Virus record (IMG/VR): IMGVR_UViG_3300042470_000360
Location: 1 to 30,750 of that record
Reading direction: 5' to 3' (one strand)
Source of the DNA: a virus
DNA: 30,750 bases
Every line of letters starts with the position of its first letter. Within the stretch, counting starts at the first letter, position 1. Below the pieces are notes generated by a model. That model made no database searches. It worked only from the letters and a program-made list of their open reading frames with translations, and was not told the DNA's origin. The position numbers and the translations under genes are program-made. This document shows, piece after piece, positions 30,095 to 30,750 of this stretch.

Positions 30095-30701
30095 AAGCAA
30101 TGGTTACGGGGTAAGCCACAGCCGTGGCATTGCTGTCATAAATTCCGTTGTACTGGAACTTAGCAATTTGCACGCGAACAATGGTGTACGCATCACCCCA
30201 AGCATTGCCGGGGTACGGGGCCAGGTCAATAACACGCAATACTTTGCTTGCGTTTGCGCTAGCGGCACTCGTGTCCATCAGGGCTTGAGACAAGCCAGTG
30301 GTCGTCGAGCCAGCGTAAGGGCTGCTTAAGTCGAACTCAGCGCCGATTGCTGTTTGTGCAATCGAGCCATTGGCCTGAATCTCATAAACGACTTGAGGAT
30401 CAGTCCAGATATAAGCAATCAACGAACCAGTCTGGTACGCAGTACCTGTGGGCCAGTAATTAGAAACACGACGGCGGCCTGTGGTGTCAGTCCACTCAAC
30501 GCCATCAAAGACGCCGTAGAGTGCATCAGTCGCATCAGCACGAACAACATAACCAGTTGCTGCGGCTAACTTGACTGCCTGACCTTTCAGGAGGTTCTGG
30601 GCATAGCCAGACTCAATAATATTGGCAAGCCCCTGCGCACGGTCGAGACCGCTGGGGTGATACGCAGGGCGCAAGCCAAATGGTGCAGAAGTTGCAGACA
30701 T
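30093..30701 (-). CDS. Head-associated structural protein (decoration or scaffold-type)
   Basis: A 202-residue protein rich in Ala, Thr, Tyr and Gly, starting MSATSAPFGLRPAYHPSGLD, with GGAG about eight bases upstream of the ATG. The start motif FGLRPAYHPSG and the strand-rich rest (GYVVRADATDALYGVFDGVEW, SLIAYIWTDPQVVYEIQA) resemble small structural proteins encoded just before podovirus capsid genes, sometimes described as capsid decoration. It has no Lys/Glu-rich helices of a classical scaffold, so decoration is the likelier role. It is 13 bases from the capsid gene and probably co-translated with it. Confidence 0.75.
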   Translation of the reverse strand: MSATSAPFGLRPAYHPSGLDRAQGLANIIESGYAQNLLKGQAVKLAAATGYVVRADATDALYGVFDGVEWTDTTGRRRVSNYWPTGTAYQTGSLIAYIWTDPQVVYEIQANGSIAQTAIGAEFDLSSPYAGSTTTGLSQALMDTSAASANASKVLRVIDLAPYPGNAWGDAYTIVRVQIAKFQYNGIYDSNATAVAYPVTIA

Positions 30702-30750
30702 TTGGAAACTCCAGGTTAACCCTCGAATACCGGGGGTCGGTTAACGGATG

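Noticed and set aside
29555-30163. Plus-strand frame of 202 aa opposite the capsid gene
   Set aside because: The capsid frame is strongly supported by its motifs and ribosome-binding site, so this is a shadow.
1-30750. tRNA genes, integrase, attachment sites or lysogeny genes
   Set aside because: No cloverleaf, recombinase motif or repressor was recognised. I cannot exclude them outside the window.

Overview
The window is a 30.75-kb piece of a tailed double-stranded DNA phage, most likely a podovirus-type phage. It carries a head protein of HK97-fold type, two P22 gp4/T7 gp11-like tail-adaptor proteins, a P22 gp10/T7 gp12-like tail-nozzle protein and large Ala/Gly/Gln-rich candidate ejection proteins. 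No tape-measure or tail-sheath gene is visible. All 35 genes lie on the minus strand, so transcription runs from right to left. Most neighbours overlap by 1-8 bases (ATGA, TAATG, TGATG junctions) or are a few bases apart. No stretch over 300 bases lacks a gene. I see no integrase, repressor, tRNA, rRNA or CRISPR array. The host cannot be named. The small basic proteins (DUF5872-like, DUF6321-like), the collagen-like fibre and the glycosyltransferases recall phages known from aquatic metagenomes, and a Gram-negative host is an inference from the LPS-type transferases.

Layout in transcription order. (1) Head module, 30701-24358: a head-associated protein, major capsid protein, a beta-helix protein, a Lys/Gly-rich protein, two small virion proteins, a short fibre, a basic protein and a tail adaptor with an inserted discoidin-like domain. 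Three of the gaps here hold strong stem-loops with GAAA or UUCG loops. (2) A GIY-YIG homing endonuclease (24361-23846), AT-rich and probably a recent insertion, then a zinc-ribbon protein. (3) Fibre and modification module, 23505-12242: a 579-aa fibre with about 95 Gly-X-Ser collagen-like triplets; a GT2-methyltransferase fusion; a GT2 protein with half a GT9 domain; a separate gene for the other GT9 half; a fibre with a complete seven-repeat RCC1 propeller; a sulfotransferase-TPR-glycosyltransferase fusion; a tail-chaperone-like protein; a GT25 enzyme; an APS-kinase-like/nucleotidyltransferase fusion; a GT32 enzyme; and a 2-oxoglutarate oxygenase-like protein. (4) Lysis region, 12245-10521: three small single-span membrane proteins, a holin-like protein and a GH24 lysozyme. 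(5) Tail module, 10524-5480: a DUF5872-like protein, second adaptor, second large fibre, nozzle and a small protein. (6) Internal virion or ejection proteins, 5483 to the left edge, the last cut by the edge.

The most interesting part is region 3. It looks like a self-contained virion or cell-surface decoration system: a Ser-rich collagen-like fibre encoded with at least five sugar transferases, a methyltransferase, an oxygenase, a sulfotransferase, and an APS-kinase-like enzyme that could supply the PAPS that sulfotransferases need. Whether the acceptor is the phage fibre or host polysaccharide cannot be decided from sequence.
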